Shown here: positions 12,377-12,515 of the stretch, piece after piece
How positions within the stretch are numbered: the first letter of the stretch is position 1
Layout of the letters: each line of letters begins with the position of its first letter
Origin: an uncultured Clostridia bacterium
Lineage (GTDB): Bacteria; Bacillota; Clostridia; Oscillospirales; Acutalibacteraceae
Direction: 5' to 3'
Assembly (NCBI GenBank): GCA_937919155.1
Contig: CALFPM010000146.1
Location: 1-12,515 of the forward strand
DNA: 12,515 bases
Made by a program: the position numbers and the translations under genes
Notes under the pieces: generated by a model
Database searches by the model: none
The model's input: the letters and a program-made list of their open reading frames with translations, nothing else
What the model was told of the DNA's origin: nothing

Positions 12377-12515
12377 ATGGATACATCTGTAAAAAAAGTA
12401 GTTTTGGCATATTCGGGCGGTCTTGATACCTCGATCATCATTCCGTGGCTGAAGGAAAACTACAACAACTGTGAGGTTGTGGCGGTTTCGGGTAACGTTG
12501 GCCAGGCAGATGAGC
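12377..12515 (+). CDS. argG: Argininosuccinate synthase, N-terminal part, runs off the right edge
   Basis: Joins citrulline and aspartate with ATP to form argininosuccinate, the penultimate step of arginine synthesis, in the cytoplasm. The 46 visible residues include the adenine-nucleotide PP-loop AYSGGLDTS (11-19), followed by IIIPWLKENY and VVAVSGNVGQ, all typical of ArgG. ATG 12377 follows AGGAGG by nine bases. argH often follows argG, but the sequence beyond the window is not visible. Confidence 0.95.
   Translation, partial: MDTSVKKVVLAYSGGLDTSIIIPWLKENYNNCEVVAVSGNVGQADE

Noticed and set aside
1..12515. CRISPR array or insertion sequence
   Set aside because: No regularly spaced repeats, transposase motifs or terminal inverted repeats were seen on reading the window.

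Overview
The window looks like a chromosomal stretch from a Gram-positive, low-to-moderate GC member of the Firmicutes, most plausibly a gut-type Clostridia (Oscillospirales-like). Reasons: strong AGGAGG-type ribosome binding sites, consensus TTGACA/TATAAT promoters, a lipoprotein-anchored sugar ABC transporter, a short MraY-type protein, and a TrmB with an 'NFSCPYPK' variant motif. The lineage is inferred from style and remembered family features, not from a search.

Left part (1-3720, minus strand): glnA (type I glutamine synthetase) reads from a clear promoter, with a TTG start and its own terminator. It is followed by a GH110-like alpha-galactosidase without a signal peptide, then by the start of a nucleoside-hydrolase gene that runs off the left edge. 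The last ~40 visible residues of that gene no longer look like the family.

Centre (3747-8135, plus strand): a complete four-gene carbohydrate ABC importer (lipoprotein binding protein, two permeases, dedicated MsmK/UgpC-type ATPase). A strong stem-loop lies between the binding-protein and permease genes, and a bidirectional terminator closes the operon. Together with the cytoplasmic GH110 enzyme it could form an oligosaccharide import-and-degrade module; that link is inferred from proximity only.

8131-9183: a divergent MraY/WecA-superfamily membrane glycosyl-phosphotransferase on the minus strand. Its promoter stands back to back with the promoter of a plus-strand run: a PfkB-family sugar kinase, trmB (tRNA m7G46 methyltransferase) and an unassigned P-loop kinase-like protein (9215-11280).

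Right part (11281-12515): tRNA-Pro(GGG) with a full consensus promoter and terminator; a 55-residue protein on the minus strand with its own promoter, terminator and a leader that can hide its ribosome binding site; an AT-rich stretch with a start-less coding remnant ending in a Toprim-like motif; and the beginning of argG (argininosuccinate synthase) behind a perfect promoter that overlaps a possible ARG box.

No CRISPR array, insertion sequence, rRNA or complete mobile element was seen. The best candidates for something new are the MraY paralog with an altered histidine motif, the small protein with its structured leader, the Toprim-like remnant, and the apparent chimeric tail of the nucleoside hydrolase.
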